A stretch of DNA of 64,000 nt from Egicoccus sp. AB-alg6-2 (GCF_041821025.1 NZ_JBGUAY010000001.1:124001-188000); one strand, 5' to 3'; shown: positions 1 through 7,879, counted from the stretch's first letter. The notes: a model not told the origin generated them from the letters alone. Translations and numbers: made by a program.

Positions 1-432
1 TGCGTGCGCACGGCCGAGGTCGTCCCGATCGGTCAGCGAGGGGACCGTGGTCTGTGCGGTGGTGTCGACCACGATTTCGCTGGCACCCGCCAGCGCGGCG
101 ACGGCGTAGACGACGGCGAGGTGGAGTTCACCCACGACCACCGCGATGACCGCGGCGAGCAGTCCGAGCGCCCGGACGACGTTGCCGAGTACGAGTAGGC
201 GCCTTCGATCGAGCCGGTCGGCCAGAACCCCGGCCGGCAGCGCCGTCAACGCCATCGGAAGCTGGATGGCCACCGCGACCCCCGCGACCAGCGCAGGCGA
301 ATCCGTGACCTGCAGCGCCAGGACGGGAAGTCCCGCGAACAGGATCCCGTCGGCGAGGTTCGAGGCGCCGGCGCCCAGCCACAGCCGCCCGAAACCGCTG
401 CGCACCCCCACCCCCGCGGTGGTGGCCGTCAC
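1..432 (-). CDS. MFS transporter, N-terminal part, cut by window edge
   Basis: The minus strand reads open from a GTG at 432 to the window edge (144 codons, no stop). It encodes alternating hydrophobic segments separated by the basic loop ADRLDRRR, the loop expected between TM2 and TM3 of a major facilitator superfamily transporter, and then GASEIVVDTTAQTTVPSL, typical of the drug-export type of MFS. It is probably a 12-14 helix efflux pump of the inner membrane. The GTG overlaps the stop of the small gene upstream (GTGA), so translation is likely coupled. The divergent ArsR-type gene and the three operators at 661-725 suggest substrate-responsive repression. The substrate cannot be told. Family call is firm; the C-terminal part is unseen. 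Confidence 0.8.
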   Translation of the reverse strand, partial: MTATTAGVGVRSGFGRLWLGAGASNLADGILFAGLPVLALQVTDSPALVAGVAVAIQLPMALTALPAGVLADRLDRRRLLVLGNVVRALGLLAAVIAVVVGELHLAVVYAVAALAGASEIVVDTTAQTTVPSLTDRDDLGRAHA

Positions 433-635
433 TGGCGTGCCGGGCGGCGGTCGGCCGGCGCGTGGGGCGCCGGTCCGACGCCCTGGCCCCTCCGGACGCG
501 CCGCGGGGCCGCGGTGGCGCGGCGGCGGGCCGAGGCGGCGCGGCGCAGGCGACGTCGCTGCCGCCGCTGCGCCGCGTCGGCGTGGGCGGCGGCGATCTCG
601 AGTGCCGCCAGGTCGGAGAGCAGACGCGGGTGCAT
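429..635 (-). CDS. small Arg/Ala-rich hypothetical protein coupled to MFS gene
   Basis: This 68-residue protein starts at an ATG preceded by a clear ribosome-binding site (AAAGGGGA about five bases upstream on the minus strand). The first 20 residues (MHPRLLSDLAALEIAAAHAD) look like a short amphipathic helix, and the rest is strongly basic, Arg- and Ala-rich, with no membrane segment. Its stop overlaps the start of the MFS gene as GTGA, so it may act mainly as a leader cistron for translational coupling. It lies immediately downstream of the operator array. I do not recognise a characterised family; short proteins of this type are common beside transporter genes in GC-rich actinobacteria. Function is unknown. 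Confidence 0.55.
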   Translation of the reverse strand: MHPRLLSDLAALEIAAAHADAAQRRQRRRLRRAASARRRATAAPRRVRRGQGVGPAPHAPADRRPARQ

Positions 636-660
636 GGCGTCCCCTTTGGCTAGTCTGACC

Positions 661-725
661 GCAAAGAATCCTTTGCAGTCCTGCCACCGTACACCGCAAA
701 GGGAACTTTGCAAAGACTTCTTTGC
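661..725. promoter_or_regulatory. three-copy palindromic operator GCAAAG-N4-CTTTGC
   Basis: Three perfect copies of GCAAAG-N4-CTTTGC lie at 661-676, 696-711 and 710-725. The last two share two bases and sit 14 bp apart; the first two are 35 bp apart. A further half site GCAAAG begins at 724. The array lies between the divergent starts of the MFS operon (635, minus) and the ArsR-type regulator (760, plus), which is where an autoregulated repressor of this family would bind. The repeats are seen directly; binding by the neighbouring regulator is inferred. Confidence 0.8.
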
Positions 726-759
726 AAAGTTCTCTTGGCGTTCTCCTCTCGAGGCGGCC

Positions 760-1410
760 GTGACCCGAACCGACGACGCAAACCCCGCCCCGACGGCGAG
801 GACCATGCCCGACGACCGCGTCCTCGATGCGGCCGCGCTGAAGGCGCTGGCTCATCCGCTGCGGTTCCAGCTGGTCGAGCTTCTCATCGAGCATGGACCG
901 TCGACGGCCAGCGGGCTGGGTCGCCTCGTCGGCGAGAGCAGCGGCTCGACGAGCTACCACCTCCGACAGCTGGCCGACCAGGGACTGATCGAGGAAGCGG
1001 AGGAACTGGGATCCAGACGCGACCGGTACTGGCAGGTCCCGCGTGGGGGCTGGACGCTGGAGGGTTTCGAACTGCTCCAGCGACCTGACACCCGTGACGA
1101 CGCCCAGATGGTCCTCGACGAGGTCCTGCGCGCGCGGATCGACCGACTGCGCCGCTGGCACCGCGACGGCGCCGCCTGGGGCGAGGACTGGGTGTCGGCC
1201 ACCATGGAGATGACGGCCCGCTTCCGCCTGACCCTCGACGAGACCCGGGCCTTGCGCGACGAGCTGGTCGCGGTCGTCGACCGCTACCGCGAACTCCAGG
1301 TCGAGCGGCGCGAGGCGGGCACGGAACCGGCCGGCGTCGCGCCCCTGATCGTCCAGCTCGACGTGTTCCCCTCCGGCGACGCGCCGACGGACGCGAGGGC
1401 CAGCGGCTGA
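760..1410 (+). CDS. ArsR-family winged-helix transcriptional regulator
   Basis: A 216-residue DNA-binding protein. Residues about 22-95 form an ArsR-type winged helix: LKALAHPLRFQLVELLIEHG, then a recognition helix around STSYHLRQLADQGLIEE, then a wing ending RDRYWQV. The C-terminal half is an alpha-helical region of the kind that dimerises or senses a ligand. The GTG at 760 is preceded by GAGG with five bases of spacing; an in-frame ATG at 805 with GAGG three bases upstream is an alternative giving 201 residues. No ArsR metal-ligand cysteines are visible, so the inducer is probably not a metal. It is divergent from the MFS pump and faces three operator copies, so it likely represses that pump and itself. 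Its 3' end overlaps the convergent EAL gene by 127 bp. Confidence 0.85.
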   Translation: MTRTDDANPAPTARTMPDDRVLDAAALKALAHPLRFQLVELLIEHGPSTASGLGRLVGESSGSTSYHLRQLADQGLIEEAEELGSRRDRYWQVPRGGWTLEGFELLQRPDTRDDAQMVLDEVLRARIDRLRRWHRDGAAWGEDWVSATMEMTARFRLTLDETRALRDELVAVVDRYRELQVERREAGTEPAGVAPLIVQLDVFPSGDAPTDARASG

Positions 1411-2639
1411 TCGCCGAGGTCGGGCCAGATCCGCACCAGCAGCGACCGCGCGAGGTCCTGGACGACGTCGCGGTCGTAGGTGACCAGGTAGTCGAAGCGG
1501 CGCTCCGCTTCGACGCCGGTGTCGCCGCGGTCGACGGCGACGAGTGCACCGGCGAAGTGGGCAGCGATGACCACGACGTCCCACTCTCCCTCGAGCGGGT
1601 CGCCGGCCGCCAGCATGCCCCCACGCACGCCGGCCACCGGCTCGATCGGCATGTCGACGCCGAAGGCGCCCACGAAGGAGCAGACCGAGGCGAGCTCGAC
1701 GTACCGGCGGACGGCGTTGCCGTGGAAGTAGCGCACGTGCTGGAAGGTGCCCAGCACGATCGCCGTCTCGCCCGCCTCACGGGCCTGGCGTTCCAGGTGC
1801 CGGCTGATCTGGATCAGCAGGGGCTTGGTGGCCTCTCGCAGCTCGCGCCGGGGGTGCACCAGTCGGGCCGGCGTCTCGTGCCGTGCCGGGCGGGTGTCGT
1901 CGCGGAGCAGGGAGGTGAGATCCACACGTCCGGGCCGGGGCGCGGGTGGGTCCTCCTCGGGCCGGCCGTGGTACCAGCCTTGCGACAGCGTGGCCCCCAG
2001 CGAGCGGGCAAACTGCAGGTGGGCCGCAGTCTCGACGCCTTCGGCGAGGATGCGCATGCCGGAGCGCTCCGCCTCGGCCTGCACGGCCGTCGCGATCTCG
2101 GCGGTCCGGCGGTCGGGTTGGTCCTGCACCAGTCGCAGGTCGAGTTTCACGAGGTCGGGCTGGACGATCGGGAGCAGCGCCAGACTGCGGGGGTCGGCAC
2201 CGACGTCGTCGAGAGCGATCGCCCAGCCCCGCTGCCGGGCCAGGGCCACGGTGTGGAGCAGGTCAGCCGGCCGGGCGAGCAGGGCACGCTCGGTCAACTC
2301 CACCACGATCAATGCGTCGGGCGCCTCGGCGTCCGCGAACGAATGGCGTGCGTCGAGGGCCTGCGGTTCGACGTTGACGAACAGCCCGGTCCAAGCCCCG
2401 AGGGCCAGCCGGCACGCGTTCGCGAAGGCCGCGTCCAGGCAGGCGCGGTCGAGTTCGGCAAGCAGGCCTTCGTCGTGCGCCGCGGCGAACAGCAGGTCGG
2501 GGCGTTCGAGCAGCGAGCCGCGAGGCCCGCGGGTCAGCGCCTCGAAGGCGACGACTTCGTTGGTGGCGAGGTCGACGATCGGTTGGAAGACCGTGCGCAG
2601 CAGGCCCTCGTCGAGGATCCGCTGCAGCGGGCTGGACAT
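1284..2639 (-). CDS. EAL-domain protein with C-terminal DICT sensory domain
   Basis: A 451-residue soluble signalling protein. Residues 1-228 are an EAL domain of cyclic-di-GMP phosphodiesterases: E33-A34-L35, N89, the LDD motif at D144-D145, K165 and E200 are all in place, so it may hydrolyse c-di-GMP. The loop normally reading DDFGTG is DDVGAD here, a modest deviation that leaves activity uncertain. Residues about 265-405 match the DICT domain (the segment LGTFQHVRYF and later EWDVVVIAAHF), a sensory module often joined to light or second-messenger output domains. There is no GGDEF domain and no membrane segment. The last 40 or so codons are antisense to the end of the ArsR-type gene. Confidence 0.8.
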   Translation of the reverse strand: MSSPLQRILDEGLLRTVFQPIVDLATNEVVAFEALTRGPRGSLLERPDLLFAAAHDEGLLAELDRACLDAAFANACRLALGAWTGLFVNVEPQALDARHSFADAEAPDALIVVELTERALLARPADLLHTVALARQRGWAIALDDVGADPRSLALLPIVQPDLVKLDLRLVQDQPDRRTAEIATAVQAEAERSGMRILAEGVETAAHLQFARSLGATLSQGWYHGRPEEDPPAPRPGRVDLTSLLRDDTRPARHETPARLVHPRRELREATKPLLIQISRHLERQAREAGETAIVLGTFQHVRYFHGNAVRRYVELASVCSFVGAFGVDMPIEPVAGVRGGMLAAGDPLEGEWDVVVIAAHFAGALVAVDRGDTGVEAERRFDYLVTYDRDVVQDLARSLLVRIWPDLGDQPLALASVGASPEGNTSSWTIRGATPAGSVPASRRSTWSSR

Positions 2640-2743
2640 GCCGAGAACTCCGGGTGACGACAGACCGCTCCGGTCGGCGCCCGGATGCGCCGCTCAAGCG
2701 AACGGGCCCGGCGTCGCGGTGCAGCCGCTCGACCTGACGCGAC

Positions 2744-5614
2744 TCACATGGGCGTCGGCATCCCGCCTGCGCCACCGCCGCCGGGAGCGCCGCCCGAACC
2801 GCGGGCGAGGTTGGCGAACTTGGTGAGGTGGTTGAGGAAGGCGAGCTTGACCACGCCGGTTGCGCCGTTTCGGTGCTTGGACACGATCAGTTCGGCAATG
2901 CCCTTGTCCGGGCTGTCCTCGTCGTAGACCTCGTCGCGATAGATGAAGCTGACGATGTCGGCATCTTGTTCGATGCTCCCGCTCTCGCGGAGATCGGCGA
3001 GCTGAGGGCGCTTGTCGGTACGGGACTCGGGCTGGCGCGAAAGCTGCGACAGGGCGATGACCGGGACGTCGAGTTCCTTCGCCAGCATCTTCATGCCTCG
3101 CGAGATTTCGGAGACCTCCTGCTGGCGTGACTCGGTCCGCTTGTGGGACTGCATCAGCTGCAGGTAGTCGACGATCACGAGGTCGAGGCCGTGCTTCTGC
3201 TTCAGGCGACGGCACTTGGCCCGGATCTCCATCAGCGAGATCGACGGGGTGTCATCGATGAACAGCGGCGCCTCGGAGAGCGCACCGAGCGCGTCACCGA
3301 GCTTGCGCCAGTCGGTGTCCTCGAGCCGGCCGGTGCGCAGCTTGGAGGAATCGATGCGGGCTTCGGCCGAGAGCATGCGGTTGACGATCTCGAGCTTGCT
3401 CATCTCGAGGCTGAAGATGATCGCCGGCCGCTTGAGCCTGACCGTCACGAACTGCGCGATCCCGAGGCTGAGCGACGAGTTGTGCAAGATGAAGTCGTCG
3501 CCGACGAAGTTGTGCAGACCCGGGACGGTGAGGTCGAAGACGCGTTCCTCGCCAGCGGGCTCGATCGAGACGATCTCGTCCCAGTAGATGTCGGAGGTTG
3601 CGACGTCGTGCAGCGCCTGGCTGCCGAGCGCGTCGGCGAGCTCGAGCACCAAGCGGCGTGACGGACGCCGCTTGCCGACGTGCCAGTTGTGGTTGCGGGG
3701 CCGGCCGGTTGCCTCGGACACGTCGGCCCAGGACCGCTCGCCCTTCTCCGTCAGGATGAGGTCCCACACCTCGACAGGCAGCAGGTCGGTGTTGGTGTGG
3801 GACACCTCGCGGCGCTCGGCGTACTCGAGCACCTTCGCGCACTGCTCCTCCTTCGAGAAGATTCCGATCTCGGTGAGGAACGTCCGGACGTTGGCCGCGT
3901 CACGGATCTCGAGTTCGAACGCACGATTGTGGCCGTCGAGGTACTTGACCTGACGCTCACGGATGCGCGACAGGATCCCGAAGCGCAGCAGCAGGTGCTG
4001 TACGTCGTGGATGAGCCGCTCGGAGACGGAGCAGTAGCTGATGCCGAAGTAACCGTGCTCCTCGGACACCCAGGCGCTGCCATCCGTGGCGAACAACCGC
4101 GACAGGAACAGCGCGAGCTGTTCACGGGGCAGCGTGAAGATCGGCCCCGGAACGAACTTCGTGTGGCTCGTTCGTCCGGCGAGTCCAAGCTCGATCACCC
4201 GCTGCTGCAGCCAGTTGGCGGGGTGGCGGCCCGTGTAGCCGAGCTCGTCGACTGCGGCCGCGATACGGTCGGTGAGCCCCAGGGACAGGCCCGGTCGACC
4301 CGACAGCGCTTGGCTGACGACCGAGTCGGTCGAGCCCGCGAGTTCGGCGACGTGCGCCCGTGTCACCCGATCGTGCGCGAGGCTGAACCGGATCGTGCGC
4401 GCGGTGGTTCCGCGCTTCGGTTGGACCACCCCGACGGTGCCGAACGCGGCAGCGCAGGCGAGTGCCTCGGCTTCGACTGCGGCCGACTCCGTGGTCAACT
4501 CGGGCGCGTCCTTGGTCAGGCACCCGTCGCCCAGCAGATAGCCGAGCAACTTGACTTCGGCGTCCGCGAACTCCTGCTGCCCCTTGACCGGGAGCACGCG
4601 GGGAGTGGCAACGAGGTCTCCCGGCGCGAGATCCGTCAGTTCGCGCCAGCCGTCCCACGTGAGAAAGGGATGGTTGGCCGTCGCCTGGACCGTGCGGCCC
4701 GAGCGCGTCCGCAATCGGAACGTCTGCCGGATGCCGTTGTCGTGGAACTCGCTGACGCGTGCAGGGATGAGGCGACCGCGGGCATCGCGTGCCAGGACCT
4801 CGAAGCCGTCTGGCTGCTCGTCGATGAGCTCGTCCAGCCGTCGGTATGCTCCACTGCGCGCACAAAGAACTCGGAGTGCGCCAGGCGTACACTTTCCCAT
4901 GGCGGGTCTTGCAGCCAGAATGATCAGGTTCTGGGGCTGCAGGCCGGCGGTGAGGCGGTCGAGGTCGTCGAAACCGGTGGACAGCCCGGTGACTTCGGAT
5001 CCCTGCTCGGCGAGCTTCTCGATCTGCTCGAACGACTCGTTGAGCAGGTCCCCGAGCTTGGCGTAGTCCGACGTGGTCGAGGTCTGGGCGACCTCGTAGA
5101 TGATGGACTCGGCGCGGTCGACGACCGTGTCGGCGTCGTCGGTCGCCTCGTAGCCGAGCTTGGCGACCTCGGTCCCGGCATCGATGAGCCGCCGCATCAG
5201 CGCGCGGTCGCGGACGATGCGGGCGTAGTAGGCCGCGTTGGCCGCCGTCGGCACCGCGACCGTCAGGTCGTGGAGCGCGGCGGGGCCGCCGACCTCGTCG
5301 AGGCGGTCGCGCCGCGCGAGCCACTCGGTCAGGGTGACCGTGTCGATGGGTTCGCCGGCGGCGAGCAGGTCGCGGATCGCCTCGAAGACGGTCCGATGGG
5401 CGTTGCGGTAGAAGTGCTCGGGTTCGAGCACCTCGATCGCTTCGCTGGCCGCGTTGCGCGACAGCAACGCCGCGCCGAGCACCGACACCTCCGCTTCCAA
5501 CGAGTGGGGCGGGACGCGGTCGTAGCCGCGCCCCGCCGACCCGTTGTTGCGGGTGGGTGCCGATGCTGGTGGTGCGTCGAGTGGTCCGCTCGGGGGCGGG
5601 GGGAAGTCACTCAT
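2744..5614 (-). CDS. dnaB: replicative DNA helicase DnaB with in-frame intein
   Basis: The precursor is 956 residues. Residues 1-241 are the DnaB N-terminal domain, linker and the start of the RecA-like domain, ending ILAARPAMGK; residues 713-956 resume with SSLSLGIAQ and carry Walker B (LVIVDYLQL), the sensor segment LSQLSRQ and the arginine-finger region. Between them lies an intein (residues 242-712). Removing it gives a 485-residue helicase of normal length with an intact Walker A, so activity should depend on splicing. DnaB is the hexameric 5'-3' helicase of the fork. The gene is last in rpsF-ssb-rpsR-rplI-dnaB, a common arrangement. The C-terminus is a Gly-rich tail. Confidence 0.97.
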   Translation of the reverse strand: MSDFPPPPSGPLDAPPASAPTRNNGSAGRGYDRVPPHSLEAEVSVLGAALLSRNAASEAIEVLEPEHFYRNAHRTVFEAIRDLLAAGEPIDTVTLTEWLARRDRLDEVGGPAALHDLTVAVPTAANAAYYARIVRDRALMRRLIDAGTEVAKLGYEATDDADTVVDRAESIIYEVAQTSTTSDYAKLGDLLNESFEQIEKLAEQGSEVTGLSTGFDDLDRLTAGLQPQNLIILAARPAMGKCTPGALRVLCARSGAYRRLDELIDEQPDGFEVLARDARGRLIPARVSEFHDNGIRQTFRLRTRSGRTVQATANHPFLTWDGWRELTDLAPGDLVATPRVLPVKGQQEFADAEVKLLGYLLGDGCLTKDAPELTTESAAVEAEALACAAAFGTVGVVQPKRGTTARTIRFSLAHDRVTRAHVAELAGSTDSVVSQALSGRPGLSLGLTDRIAAAVDELGYTGRHPANWLQQRVIELGLAGRTSHTKFVPGPIFTLPREQLALFLSRLFATDGSAWVSEEHGYFGISYCSVSERLIHDVQHLLLRFGILSRIRERQVKYLDGHNRAFELEIRDAANVRTFLTEIGIFSKEEQCAKVLEYAERREVSHTNTDLLPVEVWDLILTEKGERSWADVSEATGRPRNHNWHVGKRRPSRRLVLELADALGSQALHDVATSDIYWDEIVSIEPAGEERVFDLTVPGLHNFVGDDFILHNSSLSLGIAQFVTVRLKRPAIIFSLEMSKLEIVNRMLSAEARIDSSKLRTGRLEDTDWRKLGDALGALSEAPLFIDDTPSISLMEIRAKCRRLKQKHGLDLVIVDYLQLMQSHKRTESRQQEVSEISRGMKMLAKELDVPVIALSQLSRQPESRTDKRPQLADLRESGSIEQDADIVSFIYRDEVYDEDSPDKGIAELIVSKHRNGATGVVKLAFLNHLTKFANLARGSGGAPGGGGAGGMPTPM
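3479..4891 (-). other. DnaB intein with LAGLIDADG endonuclease and LacI-like HTH
   Basis: The intein is 471 residues: Cys1 (first motif CTPG), the block B motif ATANHP near residues 70-74, and a C-terminal block ending FILHN before Ser+1. These are the residues of a standard class 1 splicing element. Two LAGLIDADG-type helices are visible at intein residues about 115-124 (LGYLLGDG) and 260-271 (ALFLSRLFATDG), so the homing endonuclease looks intact. Residues 176-219 between them read like a LacI-family helix-turn-helix (VTRAHVAELAG through VDELGY). Residues about 386-427 could form another helix-turn-helix. The insertion point is inside the Walker A loop, after GK and before Ser. Splicing and nuclease activity are inferred from these motifs. 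Confidence 0.93.
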
Positions 5615-5679
5615 GCGGGTGTGCGTCCGTGGACGAGCTCAGCGCGTCCGTCGACGACGACCACCTCACGTGATCCTCC

Positions 5680-6360
5680 TCACGCCTCCTCGGCGTCCTC
5701 ACCCTCGGTGTCCCCGGCGACGACCGTGGCTGCGCCCTCGGTCTCGTCACCGGCGTCCTCGGCCTGCGTCTGCTGCTCTTCGAACTCCGCGGCTGCCTCG
5801 AGCGCCTGCTCGGTCAGTGCCTCGACGTCCGTGTCGCTGCTGGCTGCGACGTCCGCAGCCGCTTCGGCGACCGCCTCGGCGTCGATGATGGCGCCGTCGC
5901 GCAGGCTGATGCGGCCCTCGGCGTCGACGACCTCGACCTGCACGTTCGCCGTGACCTGGGGGTGCACGCGGACCGGGATCTCGTAGGTCCCGATCGCCTT
6001 GATCGTGCCCTTGAGCTCGATGCGCTTGCGCTCGATCTCGTGGCCACGCTCGCGCAGCACCCGCTGCACGTCGTTGGCGCTGACCGATCCGTAGAGGTTG
6101 CCGCGCTCGTCGACGCGGGCCTCGATCCGCAAGGTGCGGGCCTCCAGGGCGTCACGGGCGGCCTGGGCCGACCCGATCGTCTTGGATTCCTTGGCCTTGC
6201 GGGACCGGGTGAGTGCCTCGGCTTCCTTCATCGCGCCCTTGGTGGCCAGGATGGCCAGCCCGCGGGGCAGCAGGAAGTTGCGGCCGTAGCCGTCGGCGAC
6301 GTCGACGACGTCGCCCGCCAACCCGAGGTTGTCGACCTCGTCTTTCAGGATGACCTTCAT
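5680..6360 (-). CDS. rplI: 50S ribosomal protein L9 with acidic C-terminal extension
   Basis: A 226-residue L9. The N-terminal domain (MKVILKDEVDNLGLAGDVV, then GYGRNFLLPRGLA) binds 23S rRNA, a helical connector follows, and the C-terminal domain includes LYGSVSANDV and the IEARV and IKAIGTYEI segments. The family is normally about 150 residues; here about 75 extra residues follow the folded domain, rich in Ala, Glu, Asp and Thr, with no cysteine. The extension is likely disordered and acidic, which could reflect a salt-adapted lineage (inference). The gene lies between rpsR and dnaB on the minus strand, 10 bp from rpsR. Confidence 0.96.
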   Translation of the reverse strand: MKVILKDEVDNLGLAGDVVDVADGYGRNFLLPRGLAILATKGAMKEAEALTRSRKAKESKTIGSAQAARDALEARTLRIEARVDERGNLYGSVSANDVQRVLRERGHEIERKRIELKGTIKAIGTYEIPVRVHPQVTANVQVEVVDAEGRISLRDGAIIDAEAVAEAAADVAASSDTDVEALTEQALEAAAEFEEQQTQAEDAGDETEGAATVVAGDTEGEDAEEA

Positions 6361-6370
6361 CGGGCGACTC

Positions 6371-6610
6371 CTAGCGGCTCGTGTACGGGATCAACGCCAT
6401 CTCGCGGGCGTTCTTGATCGCCCCGGACAGCTGGGCCTGGTGCTGTGCGCAGACCCCCGACGTACGGCGGGCCTTGATCTTGGCGCGCTCGTTGAGGAAC
6501 GGCTTGAGCAGCGACAGGTCCTTGTAGTCGACGTACTCGATGCCCTGGGTGCACACCGGACAGGGCTTGTCCTTGCGGGGCTTGCGATCCTTCTTGGGCT
6601 TGGGAGGCAT
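6371..6610 (-). CDS. rpsR: 30S ribosomal protein S18, zinc-binding type
   Basis: A 79-residue S18, close to the usual length. The C-terminal two thirds match the family ([19 protein letters not shown], then [15 protein letters not shown]). Residues C17-x2-C20 and C54-x2-H57 form a putative zinc site, so this is a C+ form rather than the zinc-free paralogue that many actinobacteria keep under Zur control. It binds 16S rRNA as a heterodimer with S6, encoded two genes upstream (7174-7476). The upstream gene is ssb and the gap is about 60 bp. Confidence 0.96.
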   Translation of the reverse strand: MPPKPKKDRKPRKDKPCPVCTQGIEYVDYKDLSLLKPFLNERAKIKARRTSGVCAQHQAQLSGAIKNAREMALIPYTSR

Positions 6611-6672
6611 TGGCTACTCCTCGATGGCCCGGCGCGGCGCGCTCGGGCGAAGGTCAGTGGTCGGGTCGTGAA

Positions 6673-7110
6673 TCAGAACGGGACGTCGTCGTCGGAGGGC
6701 GGCGGTGGCGTGAAGTCGTTGCTGCCACCGGCGTTGCCGGAACCGGAGCCGCTGGTACGCGACACCTGCGCCCGGGCCCACCGCAGGCTCGGGGCGATCT
6801 CGTCGGCCTCGATCTCGGTGACCCAGACGGTCTGTCCCTGGGCGTTGTCGTAGCTGCGGACCCGGACCCGGCCGATGACGACGACGCGGTCCCCCTTGTG
6901 CAGGGACTCGGCCGCGTTCTCGGCGAGGTCACGCCAGCAGTTGACGTTGAGGTAGGTGGTCTCCTCCTGCTGCTGGCCCGACCGGTCGGTGAACCGGCGG
7001 TTGGAGGCGACGCGCAACGTGGAGACGGCGGCCCCGCCACCGGTGAAGCGCAGTTCGGGGTCGTCGGTCAGGTTGCCGATGAAGGTGATGAAGTTGCTCT
7101 CGAACGCCAC
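6673..7110 (-). CDS. ssb: single-stranded DNA-binding protein
   Basis: A 145-residue SSB. Residues 1-110 form the OB fold (FITFIGNLTDDPELRFT, then the YLNVNCWRDLAENAAESL segment and VVVIGRVRVRSYD). A short Gly/Ser linker follows and the protein ends DDDVPF, the acidic tip that recruits replication and repair partners. The start is GTG at 7110 with GAGGAG eight bases upstream. It sits between rpsF and rpsR, the usual place of the housekeeping SSB in bacteria. Confidence 0.96.
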   Translation of the reverse strand: MAFESNFITFIGNLTDDPELRFTGGGAAVSTLRVASNRRFTDRSGQQQEETTYLNVNCWRDLAENAAESLHKGDRVVVIGRVRVRSYDNAQGQTVWVTEIEADEIAPSLRWARAQVSRTSGSGSGNAGGSNDFTPPPPSDDDVPF

Positions 7111-7173
7111 AATGGGCTCCTCGCGTCGAGCGGCTGGTCAGTCGGTCGCGTGAGCGGACGCGGGCCGGACGTG

Positions 7174-7476
7174 TCAGGCGCTGCGGACGCGGATCTCGGG
7201 ACGCACCGTCTTGAAGCGCACGATGTCGTCGGAGATCTTGAGCAGACGCTCGAGCTCGTCGACGGCCTCGGTGCTGGCCTCGAAGTCGAGGACACCGTAG
7301 AAGCCGAAGTCGCGCTTGTTGATCTCGTAGGCGAGCTTGCGGCGGCCCCACCAGGCTTCGTCGAGCAGCGTCCCGCCCTGCTGGGCGAGGATGTCCTTGG
7401 CCCGGTCGAAGGCGGCGACGGCTGCCTCTTCCTCGAGCGTGTCGGTGACGATGATCATCATCTCGTAGCGGCGCAT
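7174..7476 (-). CDS. rpsF: 30S ribosomal protein S6
   Basis: A 100-residue S6 that pairs with S18 on the platform of the 30S subunit. The family signature is MRRYEMMIIV at the start and GRRKLAYEINKRDFGFYG near residues 44-61. The ATG at 7476 is chosen because GGGAGGTGC lies seven bases upstream; reading further upstream gives low-complexity sequence unlike S6. It is the first gene of the rpsF-ssb-rpsR-rplI-dnaB run, so the operon promoter should lie in 7477-7879. Confidence 0.97.
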   Translation of the reverse strand: MRRYEMMIIVTDTLEEEAAVAAFDRAKDILAQQGGTLLDEAWWGRRKLAYEINKRDFGFYGVLDFEASTEAVDELERLLKISDDIVRFKTVRPEIRVRSA

Positions 7477-7879
7477 GGTGCACCTCCCGTGGTCTGTTCC
7501 GACTGCGCCGGGTGGCGCGGCCGATGCCGCCTTCGGTGCACCGGAGTGCCCGACGGCGGCGGGGTGGCTCCCACGGACGTGGTCCGCGTGCGCGCACGCT
7601 TCGGGACCACCGATGGGAGCAGGGGTGCTGCCCGGGAACGACGCAACAACGTCGTTCCGCCGACGCACGCACGAAGCGCACGCCGGACGCAGGCTCTGGC
7701 ACGGTACCGGACACCCCGTCCGCTCACAACCGGGACCGTAGGCGCCGACCGTGACACGGCGCCCGTGGAATCCCGACCGACTGTGGAAACCGGACGGCGG
7801 AGCCGGCGCCGGGTGACGGTTCGCGTCCACCACTGCCCGGTACCGGGACGCCGCCCAGCGGGCACCCGGCGCAGACGAA
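7477..7879. other. 403-bp intergenic region between glpK and rpsF
   Basis: No convincing coding sequence is seen here. It must hold the terminator of glpK (which ends at 7880 reading leftward) and the promoter of the rpsF operon. Two inverted repeats are visible: GGAACGACG at 7635-7643 with CGTCGTTCC at 7650-7658 (9-bp stem, 6-base loop), and GGCGCCG with CGGCGCC near 7742-7764 (7-bp stem). Either could end glpK transcription. I could not fix a -35/-10 pair. Confidence 0.6.

Noticed and set aside
7477-7833. N-terminal extension of S6 by 119 residues
   Set aside because: Low-complexity translation unlike S6; ATG at 7476 has a strong ribosome-binding site and gives the family length.
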